A stretch of 64,000 nucleotides of DNA from Augochlora pura (GCF_028453695.1 NC_135780.1:2046001-2110000), one strand, 5' to 3'; shown: positions 13,054 to 25,700, counted from the stretch's first letter. The notes: generated by a model not told the origin, from the letters alone. Numbers and translations: made by a program.

Positions 13054-13565
13054 CGTGTTATACATTACAAATTCATTTTCCTTGATAATTCGATAGGATA
13101 GGGACGGTCCGAGACTCGCCGAAACAAGATATGTCTGCCCGCTAGAAATTACATCGAAAAGATCAAACAGAGATAACAATGAGAAAGTGGACGTCGAACG
13201 AGATACAATTTCGCTGCCCGACGCGAGCCAGCCGGCCGAACCTTACAAGCGGATTCGATTTTAAATAGAACAGAGTGGCCCTGTCCGAAATTGGATTCAA
13301 TAAAACAGCGTTTTATTTTTCGGACCTGTCGGAAAATTTATATTTCCGGGAGGGTAAAAGCGCGATACATTTCGAGATCCGAATCTACGGTTTTCGTTGA
13401 ATCCGGGGCGAATTGCTGCCCGAACTTTTCGAGCCGCGCCATCGGAGAAGGACAATTTCACATCGGGAATACAAGCAGCGGAGAGAGATTATTCGGTCGT
13501 CTCTGCCGATGCGGGGACAGGATAAGACACATGGCGCGAGGTTAAAGGTGCGCGGGGGCCGGTTA

Positions 13566-13628
13566 TCCGTTGCCGAAAGTTTAATCAAACATCGATACAC
13601 TTCGCGCCGCCGTTCCGAAACGCATTAT
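13566..13628. repeat. Duplicated segment, copy 1 (partner at 14783-14832)
   Basis: TTAATCAAACATCGATACAC followed by TTCG occurs at 13581-13604 and again at 14796-14819. It is preceded by a GGTnATCCG block and followed, after a 13-bp gap present only in this copy, by AAACGCAT-nAT in both. This is more than chance similarity, but the class is unknown. Confidence 0.65.
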
Positions 13629-14782
13629 ACGAATGAAAGGGTGAGGAGGCGCGACGGGGGGCACGCCGGACGATCGGGAATCGGCACCGATCTGCATTGC
13701 GATCCGGCAGCGATAGATGCGAGACAAATCGCCATTTCCCCTTTCACAGGTTTAATTTTATTTTAATTTGCACACTGTTACGTCAGCCACGAAATGTTGT
13801 AATAATTTTAGACATTTAGCGGCTACATCAGCGTCTTTGTACGTTTATTTGTCATTAACGAAGCAAGAAAGTTTACTGGGTTACAAACAGATTTACAGAA
13901 TAAACTGGCCACGTTAGAAATGACATATTATTTTATTTCGTAATTGTTTGAAATAATTATTTCATAAGTGCTGTTTATCAGCTCCGAGTCCTCTTTCCAT
14001 TGGCATTATCATTGACATTTTTGCAAGATAAAATGGCCAATCAGGCTATGTTAACCGATTATCTGATGATAAGAATTATTTTTCAAAGAATAATACTCAT
14101 CTCGCATTTTTCCCAACAATCAAACCCTTTGTAGAAATAATTTTGCTGAAAGCAAATCGATGTAACGATTCCTTGAAATAAAATCTGTTACACATTACTT
14201 CGATGATCATTTATAACGAAATAATTAATTGTTCGAAACTGCTACAGCTTCAAATGCATCGATATTATTTTCATTTTCGAACAACAGACATTGAAAATGA
14301 CAGTTCGAAGTCAATTATTTCCATTTGAAATCAAATTTGCCCAGATCTGTTGGCAACGCGAGGATCAAATTGCAGCTACTCATTTTTGACGCACGGTTCG
14401 CAGGTTCGATAATTGGAACGTGTATACGATTGTTTGATATTTGTCAGACTGTTTTCAAAAAAAAAATGTTCAAACGCACTTACCTCTCGCATGCTCTGTT
14501 TTTACAGCACGGACCATTTGTACAAGTGTTAAGGGTTAATTGGCAGAACAATTAAAAATCAATAACACCGAATCCAGAATTTCTTTCCACAAAACGAGCC
14601 TGGTCCCTCGCAATTAAACTCCCGTGCTACGAACAATCGAAACGGTGCCAAGCATGTCAAATTGGTACATCTGACCGACGACGATTGAGCAAACAATGTG
14701 GTCCCGAAGACAGACGAAACTATAAACGGTTGAGGGATCGTTCGATTGTCCGTAGAATAAGGCAGACGTTCCGAGGTCAAAG

Positions 14783-14832
14783 GTCATCCGGTAGCTTAAT
14801 CAAACATCGATACACTTCGAAACGCATCATTT
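14783..14832. repeat. Duplicated segment, copy 2 (partner at 13566-13628)
   Basis: Direct-orientation partner of the segment 1.2 kb to the left. The shared core of about 24 bp is perfect, with imperfect similarity on both sides. Confidence 0.65.
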
Positions 14833-15194
14833 GAGAACATGAGGGATCGGAAAATCGCTACCGGGCAGCACAGGGATCCGCGTAGGCACTCGGTTCGCCG
14901 ATCGGATCGGCTCGGATCGGATCGAACGCGGATCGTCCCGGTCCGGCTCGGCTCGGCTCGGCCCGACTCGACTCGACTCGAACCGATAAAACCTGTTCCC
15001 GGCTCGACACGAATTTCGAGTGGCGCGATATTTCCAACGCTCGTGAGAGCACATCTGGGAAACATATCGTCGGAGCTCTTCTGCACGGTCGGGCCGGGTG
15101 TCCCGTTCCCTCGATACGGGAATAAAAATCGCAATTCCGCGGGAACGGTGCCGATGCGATTCGATGGAAGGAAATCGGCAACGATTCGCCTGGC

Positions 15195-15197
15195 CCT

Positions 15198-15228
<31 letters not shown>

Positions 15229-15275
15229 CCATTTCGCCCATCTCTCCCGTTTCGCCCATCTCTCCCACTTCGACC
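15195..15275. repeat. (CT)n microsatellite with adjoining 18-bp repeat
   Basis: A CT array at about 15195-15230 runs into about 2.5 copies of an 18-bp unit of the form nTTTCGCCCATCTCTCCC. Confidence 0.85.
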
Positions 15276-15784
15276 CGAACTAACGCGATACACACACAAC
15301 TTGTTCTACACCTACCCACCCGGGACCCGAGGGCTCTCTCGCGCCCGCGTATACAACTTCCGCAATGAAATTCCCGGCTAATTTCAGGAAGAATCCCCGG
15401 CTCGGACCGTTGTCCTCGAAATTTATTGCGATAAGCTCGAGCACCCGGGATCACGCGAGTATCTTCCTCGACCCTCGATGCCCGGAATCGTTAATTTCAC
15501 CAGCGATCGAGCCATCAAACAGCGAATAATAGCTCCGCGGATCTTTAATCGTTTTCACCTATTTATTTGCACGGACGAAGCGCGATCGATTAACGGATCT
15601 AATCGTGGAAACATTTCGGAGAGATTGTGGCAGATTGGACTCTGTCGAGCATTTGTAAAATAAAAATTCATTGCGATGGAAAGTTGCATACTAAATCAAT
15701 TCATCGATAAATCGGATGGAAAATAATAAAAATATTTATACATAGTGAATACATTATTGTATTAGTGTCGATTTATGGAGATGA

Positions 15785-16032
15785 TTAACCTTTTAGGTAC
15801 GGCAGGATTTTGCGCAAATAAAGTTTTTCGTAACTAAATTACCATTTTCTCTTAATATATATTTTTCCCGGATATCTATATATAGTACTAATAACATATA
15901 TTCTTTTCTTAATATATTGTATACACACACTTTCACTTTAATCGTTTGCTTTAATAAATAATAAAACAATTGAGTAAAGCACGAGCGATTCGCGAAAGCC
16001 ACTATAGTGGCGCGTAGTATCTAAAAGGTTAA
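15785..16032 (+). mobile_element. piggyBac-like MITE (CCTTTTAG family), copy 1
   Basis: A 248-bp element lies between TTAA at 15785-15788 and 16029-16032. The left end is CCTTTTAGGTAC and the complement of the right end is CCTTTTAGATAC. It is nearly identical along its whole length to the element at 60696-60935, in the same orientation, differing by a handful of substitutions and a short indel. It is non-coding. Confidence 0.92.
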
Positions 16033-17272
16033 CGAAGGAAATAAACGTTTATGTGGTTTCTACGTCTTGCAATTAACGATAGCAATTCTAATTAAATATA
16101 TCTGTCGAAACTTTTCCAGGATAACTTTATCTCGTTTTCCTCTAGTTTTCGATGCAGTGCTGGACGAAATCCTCACTGATCAGTGTATATCGGTAGCGTT
16201 GCATATGGATCGCCTTGGATTGGGCTATTTACATGTGGAACGTGTTTGCACAGCAGCTAATTCAGGTACCAGAGATTACGACCAACGAGGCTCTACTGCA
16301 ATTCCATCAAGCTACTTTACACAAATTATGTTGACATTAAGTAAGTGCACCGTGCAAACGACGAGATTATATTACTTGCATTCAATTCGCATTTTCAATC
16401 GACAGATTGTTTACAGAAAAAAATCATCCGGCGAGTTTCAATGCAAAGCGGTCAAATGGCGCGTTCACCGCGCCCGATGAAAGCAAATAGACATACCGTA
16501 TGAAACACGTTTCCTCGAATTAAAGAGTTAAAGCCCGACGTTCCGCGGTTAAATACCGCCATGAAGAGGAGAGCCCTTAAACAACAAGAATCTCGCGCAA
16601 AAAGAGTGAAAATATTTACGACAAAGTTATTCGACAAGTATTCACGTTAGAACTAACGAGATCTACACGCCACTGCTGTATATTATTTTTTACATGATAT
16701 AAATAGTTCAGTGAAGAAGTATACGTAAAAATTTCTCCGAGAAATATTTTTATAATATCAAGAACTGTGAAAGAAGAAATCAGTGATTAACTGGATGGTA
16801 GTTCTATTGTTAATTACATCAAAATCACGCGGAAAGGAATATCGTGACACATTTCACGATGAAAGATAATCCGTTTACGGAATAATATCGAAACAGAATT
16901 TCTATCAATCAATGGTTAATGGTATCCAACGAAGAATGAAAAGTCGAGACACTGCCGAGCAAGAAGCGTAGCAGAACCGGTCGTCAGCGGGGTCGAAAAA
17001 AGCAACAGATTTTTATAGGGATGCTAAAAATCGGAACGTTAAAAGGCGAAAAAAGTTTTCGACCTCGGTTTCTTGAACGTTCTAACGATCGCTCGTAAAC
17101 ATTAGCGCCGTGAACCGGGCAAAAGAACTTCTATACATATATACACGGAGACTCGTCCTCGCCGAGTTTCCTCCCTTTTCGCCGTTTTCGCTCCTCTCTT
17201 TCACCGTCACTCTTTCATTAACGCTCGTTAACGTGTCGTGCACGCAGCTTTAACTAGACCATCGATTTGCGA

Positions 17273-17303
17273 GCGGCGCGGCGCGGCGCGGCGCGGCGCG
17301 GCG
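17273..17303. repeat. (GGCGC)n short tandem repeat
   Basis: About five or six head-to-tail copies of a GGCGC pentamer in a CpG-rich block. Confidence 0.85.
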
Positions 17304-17436
17304 ACAACGGCGCGGTTTCGAGACAGCCTCCCGCACCACACACACAGCCTCTGCCTAGAGATTTCCGAACGGAATAACGAATTTCGTTTCGCAGCGAACG
17401 GCGGACCTTTTCGAGGGCCCTTCATCCCTCGACTAT

Positions 17437-17457
17437 CCCCGACACTTGGTGTCGGGG
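17437..17457. other. Perfect 9-bp stem, 3-nt loop hairpin
   Basis: CCCCGACAC, loop TTG, then GTGTCGGGG gives nine perfect base pairs. There is no U-rich tract or known RNA family around it, so its role, if any, is unknown. Confidence 0.6.
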
Positions 17458-18263
17458 GCTCGCGGTAACATACAATGGAGAGCCACTCCGCTGAAAAACT
17501 TTTCTGATTCTACCGACTCCTTTTTTTCCCTCCCCCCCGCGAGCGCGCGCGCGCGCGAGCGAGCTCAAAAATATATCCGGAACAGCAGCTTTCATCGCGA
17601 TGCTTGTTGCACGCGATGAAATTTATTTTGCCGGTATTGTCGGCCCGCCATCCGCCATTATCCCGCGAATTATTCTTGTCCCCCCCCCCCCCCGCCGATC
17701 TTCTCGTCGCTTTTTACACGCTCTTTCACGGACTTTTTCGACCGACACTGTCGATTAACAAATTCGAGGACCTCGAACAATGACGTTATTTAAAATATTA
17801 ATTCCAGTAGCATGTACCGTATATTCTTTCCGATTGTCCGTCGGCTTATAAACAAGAATGGGCGATTTGGGAGAGGGTGGAATGATTGTTCGGGCCCCGC
17901 GGCTCGTTTTTATAGTTGCTGACAATTGACGATTTGTGAAACAAAGCTGAGGGATAACTGGTGAGAATTTACTGTAATTTTATACCGTACGTGCCGGTGA
18001 TTACGATTGAAACGACATTGTTTGAAACGTTATTTAATTTTGCAATTATTTGAAGTATTATTGCATTTTGTAATTATTTGAAATATCATTAAATTTTATA
18101 ATAAAAACTCTCAAACGCTGATCTTCTCTTCGCTCGGCCAATTAGCAAACCGAGAATAATGACAATTTGGTGGACAATGTTTTAGTAAACCGTAATGATA
18201 CTTCTTTGCTAGAATTTATTAACGACGAAGAAGGTCCGATCGACCATAAATGTAATCGTTCAA

Positions 18264-18546
18264 TTAACCCTTTGGCTACGGCAGACTTTGGCACGGCCGT
18301 AGTTTTTCGTTAGACATGCATTTCTGAGGAAGTATATTAAAATATTTCAAATATTGAATTCTGTTACATTAAACCAATATTACTTGAAGCGAAGAATAAT
18401 ATTAAGATTTTTTACAATATATAACATAAATATTGCACAATATATAATTAATCAAATTTAATAATAAACGCCTATTGGCGCCTACAGTACCGAGAAGCCA
18501 ACATGTCTCGGACGCCAATAGGCGCCAACAGTAGTCAAAGGGTTAA
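18264..18546. mobile_element. piggyBac-like MITE (CCCTTTG family)
   Basis: A 283-bp element has TTAA at 18264-18267 and 18543-18546. The left end is CCCTTTGGCTACGGC and the complement of the right end CCCTTTGACTAC. Near the right end an imperfect palindrome contains two inverted copies of GCGCCTATTGGCG-like sequence (18474-18530). The sub-terminal TACGGCAG block is shared with the CCTTTTAG family at 15785 and 60696, which suggests a common origin. Confidence 0.82.
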
Positions 18547-18620
18547 ACTAGTCAATTTAATTTTTGTCAGACTTTTATGAATACTGACACGGTGTCCATA
18601 AAAGTACAATTTTTAATTTA

Positions 18621-18848
18621 TTAACCCCTTCGCGTTTTACGCTCTTTGCGTTTACATCGGCTAGATTTCTTTGCGCCTCCAAAGAATATTCCTAATGGAT
18701 TCATCCAATTTTGAATTTCTCTCTACTGCCAGGCGAACTCCTAAATTCGGTTCTTTTTCCCTTTCAAAAAACAGCGGAGAACGTTCGCATTTAGTAGATT
18801 ACCCATGAAATCCTCTCCCGGTTCGTTGTTATACGCGAAAAGGGTTAA
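18621..18848. mobile_element. piggyBac-like MITE (CCCCTTCGCG family)
   Basis: A 228-bp element has TTAA at 18621-18624 and 18845-18848. The left end is CCCCTTCGCG and the complement of the right end CCCTTTTCGCG. It sits only 74 bp to the right of another TTAA element. There is no coding capacity. Confidence 0.72.
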
Positions 18849-19707
18849 TCCTCAAAGATCCACAACGCGGTAACAAAGAACAAAGAGACTCACCCGGAGC
18901 GGTTGCGTCGATAGCCGATGAACTTGTCTCCGAAAGTGGAGCACCAAGAAGAAGCATTATGGCCTTTTTATCGCGAGAATGTTAACGTTGAAGCGATGAG
19001 AACGGCCCTCAAAAGTTTCAGGTGGGAGGCCCGCGTTCACGAATAGCTGGGAAATGATTAATCGAGGCGAAACGAAATACTGAAGACAATGTTCCGCGGC
19101 GGGGCTCTGAGAATTAGCGAGGCGCTGCGATAACGTCTATAGTGTTGCCGGGGACGGCGAAGAAAAGTGTTATGTTTCGCGCGCTTTGTTCTTGGCCCGC
19201 GAGTGCCAAATGCCGGCGGATAAATTAATTGCGCGGGGAGCTGGTCGTGATTTAAGGCCGGCAAATATCTTTCGCCAAGACAAATAGTTTTAATCCTAAA
19301 CCGTAGGCCAACTAAGCTCGGTTTAACTTGACTCGAGTCGCTTGCGTGTTACTGCTTACCGAATTAGCAAGGTGAAAGGTCAGTTTTGGAAAGCTTTTGT
19401 GCAAAGAGAAGAAACAAGCAGTTATGTCTACGAATATATACTTTCTATTTGTAATTAAATGTTTGTAATAAAATTAGCAAGTTTGTCTTCGTTTCATCCA
19501 TTTAGTACAGTAATATAATATCGCTTTTCTGAGGAAAGAAGTGGTTACTTAATATGCAACCTAAGAGATTTAAATATCGAGGAGAATTGATTCTTTTATA
19601 CAGAAATATAGAGGTTTTGTTTTGTTAAACTGTGACCCGGTCTCGACTTGTGTCGAACCACTAAATGCTTAATCGCCTTATGTTTGACTGAAATAATGAT
19701 GTTCACT
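18849..19707. other. No gene or repeat seen
   Basis: Mixed-composition DNA without recognised coding exons. The open frame on the complement of 19058-19264 lies in CpG-rich sequence and has no recognised similarity. Confidence 0.4.
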
Positions 19708-19709
19708 TA

Positions 19710-20100
19710 AATGAGCCGTCCAGTGCACACATCGATTAACTCCACTTTTTGAAAAATCTTAAATTTAAGTGTCAAAGCACTTGGTATAGTCATAACTTTT
19801 TATATTTATAATAACTTTCCTGAATAATAAAGATTAACACCATTAAACGGCAAAATTTTTTTGGCCACTCCACCAGTCATATAAAAACTGTAACATTACC
19901 GACGATTATTTTTTGGCTATTCTTTCTTGTTAATTTTATACATCGTTAAATGAAATCTATATCTGTATTTATGCATTCTACATTACATATGTGAATCTAT
20001 GTTATAACAGGAATTTTAAAAATCAATGTACATCATTTCATCGCGTTTCTCGACTTTTTGTTTTATGGAGTTAGTCGATGTGTGCACTGAACGGCTCAAA
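19710..20100. mobile_element. 391-bp TIR element flanked by TA (Tc1/mariner-like MITE)
   Basis: The two ends are inverted copies over about 33 bp, each running GAGCCGTnCAGTGCACACAT and then CGAnTAACTCCA, with two or three mismatches. TA dinucleotides at 19708-19709 and 20101-20102 would be the target duplication. The interior is AT-rich and non-coding. TA duplication suggests the Tc1/mariner superfamily, but that assignment is inference. Confidence 0.78.
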
Positions 20101-22561
20101 TATAACTTTAGCGAAATTTCATCACTTAACAATTGTGTCAAATAAAAATTTCAAGATTTTCTTAAGACCGCCCAAGATCTAAAATATCTTTTAGAGGTTT
20201 TTCTAGGTTTTCTTCCAGGTTTTAAGAATTAGAAAAAAATAGCTGCGACTAATAAAGTAAATCAACAGCCAATTGTTCCACTTCTTAATTCTCTTTCTCT
20301 TCTTTCATTTTTGTTTGCGGTCCCTTCGGTTGCGATCACTTGCTAAAGATACAACGAAGCAGTAGTGGAAGATTAGGACAATCGATTCTGATCGATGATG
20401 TCCAAGAGAACCAGATGTTTCGTTCCACCGTGAGAGATCGTCCGTAGAAGAAGGTAAATCACGGCGCGAAGGAATCCGGCGGTAGGAAACTGCGGCGTCA
20501 CCGGGTTGGAAAGTGTTTGCAAGGGATTTCTGGCAGCCGTGAAAAGCTTTCGCCGGCGTTAAACGCGGTGCATCTGTGAAACAAGCCAGCAACAGCTTAA
20601 TTCTCGCGCGCGCGCGCGCGCGGGCGGGCGGGCCATTCGAGGGGCCGAGTGAATTTACGGCTCATCGAAAATCCTCGTGCGCGACCCTCATTACAGGTTT
20701 CCCGGTTTAACGACACGGCCTGGTTATAATGGCGACGGACTCGTTTATCGGCCGAATATACGCAGAGGAGAGGCGCGCGCCGGCCACCGACGGTATTAAC
20801 GTCGTCGACGGCTAACGTTCCGGCAATAAGCGGATCCCGCGTCATTTTCAACCACCGTCGATCGCCTGAGAAACCGGCGCGGGCGGCCGATTATGAAATA
20901 ATAACGCGGGACCATTTCAATTCCGGGGGGCCGAGTAATAACCGTGATTAATCAAGCGGTCGGGACCGCGCCGCTGTGAAATTAATATCCAGTAATTAAC
21001 AAACGAATGGGATAACCACTGAACCCCACCGCGCGCCGGCCGTTCGAGTGACACCGAAATCTGCTCGACCGTGTACAAACCGTGGAACCCGATTTATGCG
21101 ACTCTCGCCTTTCGCGAACGACTGGACGTTTTACACGCCCGGACGAATCTCTTGCCTCCTCTTCTAATTTCAGCTGGGTCCGCGCGGACCCATAAAATTG
21201 CCGGCCGTTATCTTTACGTCCGCGGGATACCGGAGCGAAATTAAAAATTTTCTTTCGTCGGCCGCGGGGAACGGCTGTTAAATGGTAATTCGATTTTCAT
21301 GAATTGGAAATAATGTGACGTCGGCGGGTATTCCGGCATTCTTCTAATATCTAATTAATGCATTGAATCCTAGTTAGCGGAATACGGAACGTGTTAAAAA
21401 TTTTACGAACGAAAATAAAAGGAGGATTTTTATTTTCCCACGGAGGTTCGCGGTTCGTTTATGAATAACGAATGTATCGCGTAAACGAGTGCCGAAATGT
21501 TCTGCGAGTTTCAAATTTTACGAACAATTTGAATTAATGATTCAATAGAGTGACCTTTTGCGATCGATTGTCATATTATAAAAATTGTCATATTACGTAT
21601 TTAAGTAATTTGAATATCAACGAAGTCGTTTTATTATCAATTCATAGGTCGGAGAAACTACTTTGGATTTCGAGTTGGAGCGGGCTCCGAAAGCAAAGGG
21701 TTAATAACACCGATGCTTGAGAATAGAAGATAGAACGCGGCCTTGAGGAGATTTCGCAGGAGCGCGGAGCCGTTGCGAGGATGAAACGGGGAAGCAAATA
21801 ACTCATTTATTTCCCGGAGTCTTAAGAAACTTAGTTCGGAATGATTACGCTAAGTAGCTGCAAATAATTGCACTCGTTAGCGGAAGTTAAGAGCTAAGAG
21901 GTTCGGTGATAGGCGTTAACCCTCAGCCGGCGAGACGGGGGTAGTCTCGGGGGCTGCCGGGAACTTTTTAAACGAATGGTAATGCGACTATGTTCGGGCG
22001 CAAACAACGTTTTCAGCCGCGTTGCTTGTCCCGTTCCGCGGAACGAACGAAAAATTACGCGTCAAAAAAAATCGCGCGCAGTAAAGAAACACGTATTTTG
22101 TTACCGGAACGGTTTGCAATAGTTGCCGGGCGAAACGCGTTTTCGAAGCCGTCGGAAGAATGAAAAATACGCGGGCGCGTTCGGTGACCGACGTTATACC
22201 GGACATCTAATTCGTTCGGAAACTCTCTTCGGTCATTTGCCGGATAAAATTGTGTATTAAGGTAATTTTCATGAATATTTCATTCCAGACGATCCGTACA
22301 TTGGTAATCGAGTTCGCTGTGCGGCGTCTTTAGCAAAATAACTTCCGGCGAAACGGTTGCGCAACATTTTTCTAACTTGGATGCTCTTTAACATTCTACG
22401 ATCGAAAATTTACAAATATAAATTTAAAAATTTACAATACTTTTTTTGACTTAATTTCGATTAATTTTCCAGAAAAAAATATCCATATACGACTTTGGCA
22501 GATCGTCAATACCTTTTTTTTTCTTTTTCTTTTAAAAATAGAAATTTTAAAAATAGTTTCA
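20101..22561. other. CpG-rich and mixed sequence, no gene seen
   Basis: No splice-supported gene was found. A CG dinucleotide run lies at about 20606-20625. A TTAACCCTCAGCCGG sequence at 21918 resembles a solo TTAA-element end, without a matching partner nearby. Confidence 0.4.
21645..21704. mobile_element. 3' end of a TTAA element (solo or decayed)
   Basis: The sequence runs ACTTTGGATTTCGAGTTGGA, then to GCAAAGGG-TTAA. This matches the right ends of the elements at 4125 and 22748. No left terminal repeat was found, so only the 3' part is called. Confidence 0.5.
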
Positions 22562-22748
22562 TTAACCTTTTGTACTCGTGGGATAATTTATTTCGCGTGG
22601 ATCGCCGCTAAAAATTGCTACGTCGCGTTCCAAACTAATTCTCAAATAAAACACATTAATTGCAAATTACAAAGAACGAAAATATCGTTGTTCGGAAAAA
22701 CTATTTTGGATTTAGAACTGAAACATCTACGACTGCAAAGAGTTATAA
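22562..22748. mobile_element. Decayed TTAA-type MITE
   Basis: The left end is TTAA-CCTTTTGTACTCG. The complement of the right end is TATAA-CTCTTTGCAGTCG, a degenerate inverted match. The right sub-terminal block (TTTTGGATTTAGAACTGAAA) is shared with the elements at 4125 and 21704. Confidence 0.55.
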
Positions 22749-25700
22749 TCGAGCACCAACAATTTAAGAATCCCTTTGAAACATTTATAGAAAACTACAA
22801 TAATCTCATTTGTAATCTATCAGATTAATTAAATTGATACAACGTAACCAATTCTTCAGAAATTATTATTTGAAAGAAATCGATCAAGTTTCTCTGAGGT
22901 ACAATTCAATCATTGAAAAGTCGATCAATGGATTGCCGGTAAATAATGTGTTAAGCGTAACGAGTTGATAAACGCAGACAAAACAGTTGCAGAATATTCG
23001 ATTAGGCGGACGCGGTATTTCGAATAAACAGTTCCAGCTCACTTTTCACCGAACAAGCTATTTATTCGATTGTTATTTTGTTTTTCTTTTATTTGTTATG
23101 TTCTTTATTTTACTTGTTTCGAACCCTTAGCTGTTTAGTGAAATAATGATTGGGCACGAACAATAGATTCCACCCATCCACGTCGGAAGTTATTTATGAC
23201 CCTATCTAGCAGAACGACCTGAAACGAGATGTCGGTCGCGGAAAAACCGTCAGGGAATTAGGGGTCGGGGACGCGCACGGTCTTCAAATCGGAGGTTAAT
23301 TACGGTCACATTATCGGCTTAAACCGGGAAACTAAGTTGAACTAATAAATCATGGATCCGTAAATAGACTTGGGAACGAGGACATAAAAGTTTTCCGCAA
23401 CGGGTAATCCACTGGGCGGTTTACGTTCGAAAATCGGCGGCGCTTCGCGGATCGGGTCCGGTTTGACGAGCCGGAAGCGATCCAATTTCGCGTCGGAATG
23501 AAACCTTTCCGGGCCGGTTGATCGAATTTTAATAGAACCGGCATATTGTTGATAATTAAACGGCATATTCGAAAAGGTGGCCGACCGGTCGACCGGGCCG
23601 TACCGTGCCCGGCGGTGTGTTCCGGGTATAAAATTCCGATTGTCCCGTAATGCGCTTTCTTTCCGCGGGGATATTCCGCGCGAACAATGCCGGTATCGTT
23701 GGCAAATTAAGAGGAACGGGGTCCGCTGGTCGGGAAAGGGATCCGAAATATGTGGAAACAGGGTGGAAAAAAGCTCGCTATTTGGACGGGGGCCGTTCAC
23801 GTTCGCGGCGATCGCCTGCTGCGCCCCATTCAATATTTAAATGTTAAATATCCCGGAAAGGTGCGAGGCGCGGGAGTTTGGAGCCGATTAAAGATAGCCT
23901 TTCGCGTGGTATCAATTACCGTGAACCGGGATACCGCGGTGAAACTGCGATATCGATTGGCCGATCGCGAGTCGAATACGAAGCGGCGCGCAACGATACG
24001 CAATTATCAAAAATATCGCTAACAACCGTGAAACGGAACGAACCAAGCCGCTGCCGGCCGGAATTCCATTTCTGTGTCACGAGGAAAAGTTTCGCCACCC
24101 CCGTCGCCCAGTTTCGATACAGAATTTAACGACACGGCGAGACGGCCGCCGTGTGCCGTTGCCGACAACTCGCCTGCGCGCGACACAAAAGGATTCATTT
24201 ATCGTTACGTTGCTCCGTGTGACACGCCCTCTCGTTATACGGCCCGTGATCCATTCTTTCCGAAGAACGGAATGCAAAGACGCGGTTTGCGGAAAGTCTC
24301 GTCCTCGCCGCGGTCACCTAATGGCTCGCGCGCGACCAGCGATCGCGCGGAAACCCCCGTACTGGCCCGCGCCTGCTTCCGTTATTTACGGACGTGGCTC
24401 GGCACTGACTGGACGCCGGGTTTCCTGTGAAATACCAGCGCGGAACAGAATCGTTTGAGCGTTAATTCGCAAACGGATTATGGATTAGATGATTACGAAT
24501 ACGGGTATGGATTACACAAATTCGATGGAAGAGATAACACGTGTTCCTACAAGATCGAGGCGCCGTTTCGAACAGCATTTGCGAAACAAATTCTATCCAG
24601 ATTCTATTCTATTTCTGTCACGATCGTATTCCTTTGTTATCAATATTTGCTCAGCAGAGTATCTACTAACTATACATCTTCTTTTCAAAGCAATCGTGAT
24701 TTGAATTCGATGGAAATAACTTATCTTTTAATAATTATAATTATGTAAAGAAACATGCATCTCCTCTTCTGTAAAAGATATTTTCAGCCGTAAACACGAA
24801 TTAACAAATAATCAAATGAAATAGTTATGATGATGAAATGGCATTTGACAATCAAAGGGACATAATCGGCAAATCGATGTTGAATGCTATCGAGCTGTTT
24901 GCACTGGTACTGCTCACAGTTACCAAAGGCGGCGCATAACAAGGTATAAAGTAGGATTCTCCTGGGATCCATCGATGGCGAGGCACGCGCCGCTCGTTCT
25001 TGTATTTAAACGCATAATTAAACGACGTTGCATCATGCGTAAATTGCAATAATCCTTGCGCATTCGCCGCGTCCCCATTCACGGGGGCGGTCGCGAGGGA
25101 ATAATTGCTTTCGCTTGATTGTGTAACACGCGCGAGCGGACCGCTCTCTCTCTCTCTGGCACGCGTGTCAGCTCCGAATGGAAAAGGGGGCTCTCGCACG
25201 GCGATCTTTGTTTCGCCGTCGGAAGTCCCGCTTTTCTCCTCGTTTCGACTACCATGGGAAACCCCAGGAAAACCAACGGAAAATCCCCGGAGGATCTTCC
25301 GAAAATTCCCGGGTACCCCCAGAAAGATCCCGGGAATGGGAGGGAGAGTATCCGCGATCCGAACCGTAAAGCACGACGGATCCCTCTTCTACGACGTATT
25401 ATTACGTCCTTTGACGATCTGCCCTTTTGCCGAGAGAAAGTTCTATGACGTCTGCTGGATGTTTCGCCGTATGGAAATTCGAATGACGGATCGAGTCTTC
25501 CGGTGGAAGACAGGACTCTTCTTCCAGCAAAAGGGGCGCACGACGTTTTTATTAAAATCTGATTCTGACGGATTCGATTTTCGACGCTGCCTCGCGGGCT
25601 AAAGGGACGCATCATCGATACTTTTGTCTTGCGTTCTCTTGGCGATACAATTACGCCTCCTCCTCCTCCTCCCGTTTGCTCTTAACCCGGTACGAACGGA

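Larger units (their letters stand above)
9799..15784. other. Intergenic or intronic sequence, no gene seen
   Basis: CpG-rich and AT-rich blocks alternate. CpG-rich parts (10030-11050, 13290-13770, 14780-15480) carry piled-up frames on both strands, the longest being the complement of 14858-15454, with no recognised similarity or splice support. An 18-bp minisatellite, CT-rich microsatellites and a duplicated segment in this stretch are listed separately. The sequence ending GGGTTAA at 14529-14535 may be a solo end of a TTAA element. Confidence 0.4.
16033..18263. other. Intergenic or intronic sequence, no gene seen
   Basis: No gene was recognised. The stretch holds a GGCGC simple repeat (about 17273-17303), a perfect hairpin (17437-17457), a GC dinucleotide run (about 17539-17560) and a poly-C run (about 17681-17694). 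A TATA-like TATACATATATA near 17132-17145 is followed by CpG-rich sequence, but no transcript could be modelled. Confidence 0.4.

Noticed and set aside
14839..15454. Frames of 167-198 codons on both strands
   Set aside because: They run through GAGA and TCGGC simple repeats, producing Arg-Glu and Ser-Leu runs; not gene-like.
25079..25615. Long open frames on both strands (up to 178 codons)
   Set aside because: They overlap almost completely in opposite directions, lie in CpG-rich DNA where stops are scarce, and have no recognised domain, splice structure or promoter.
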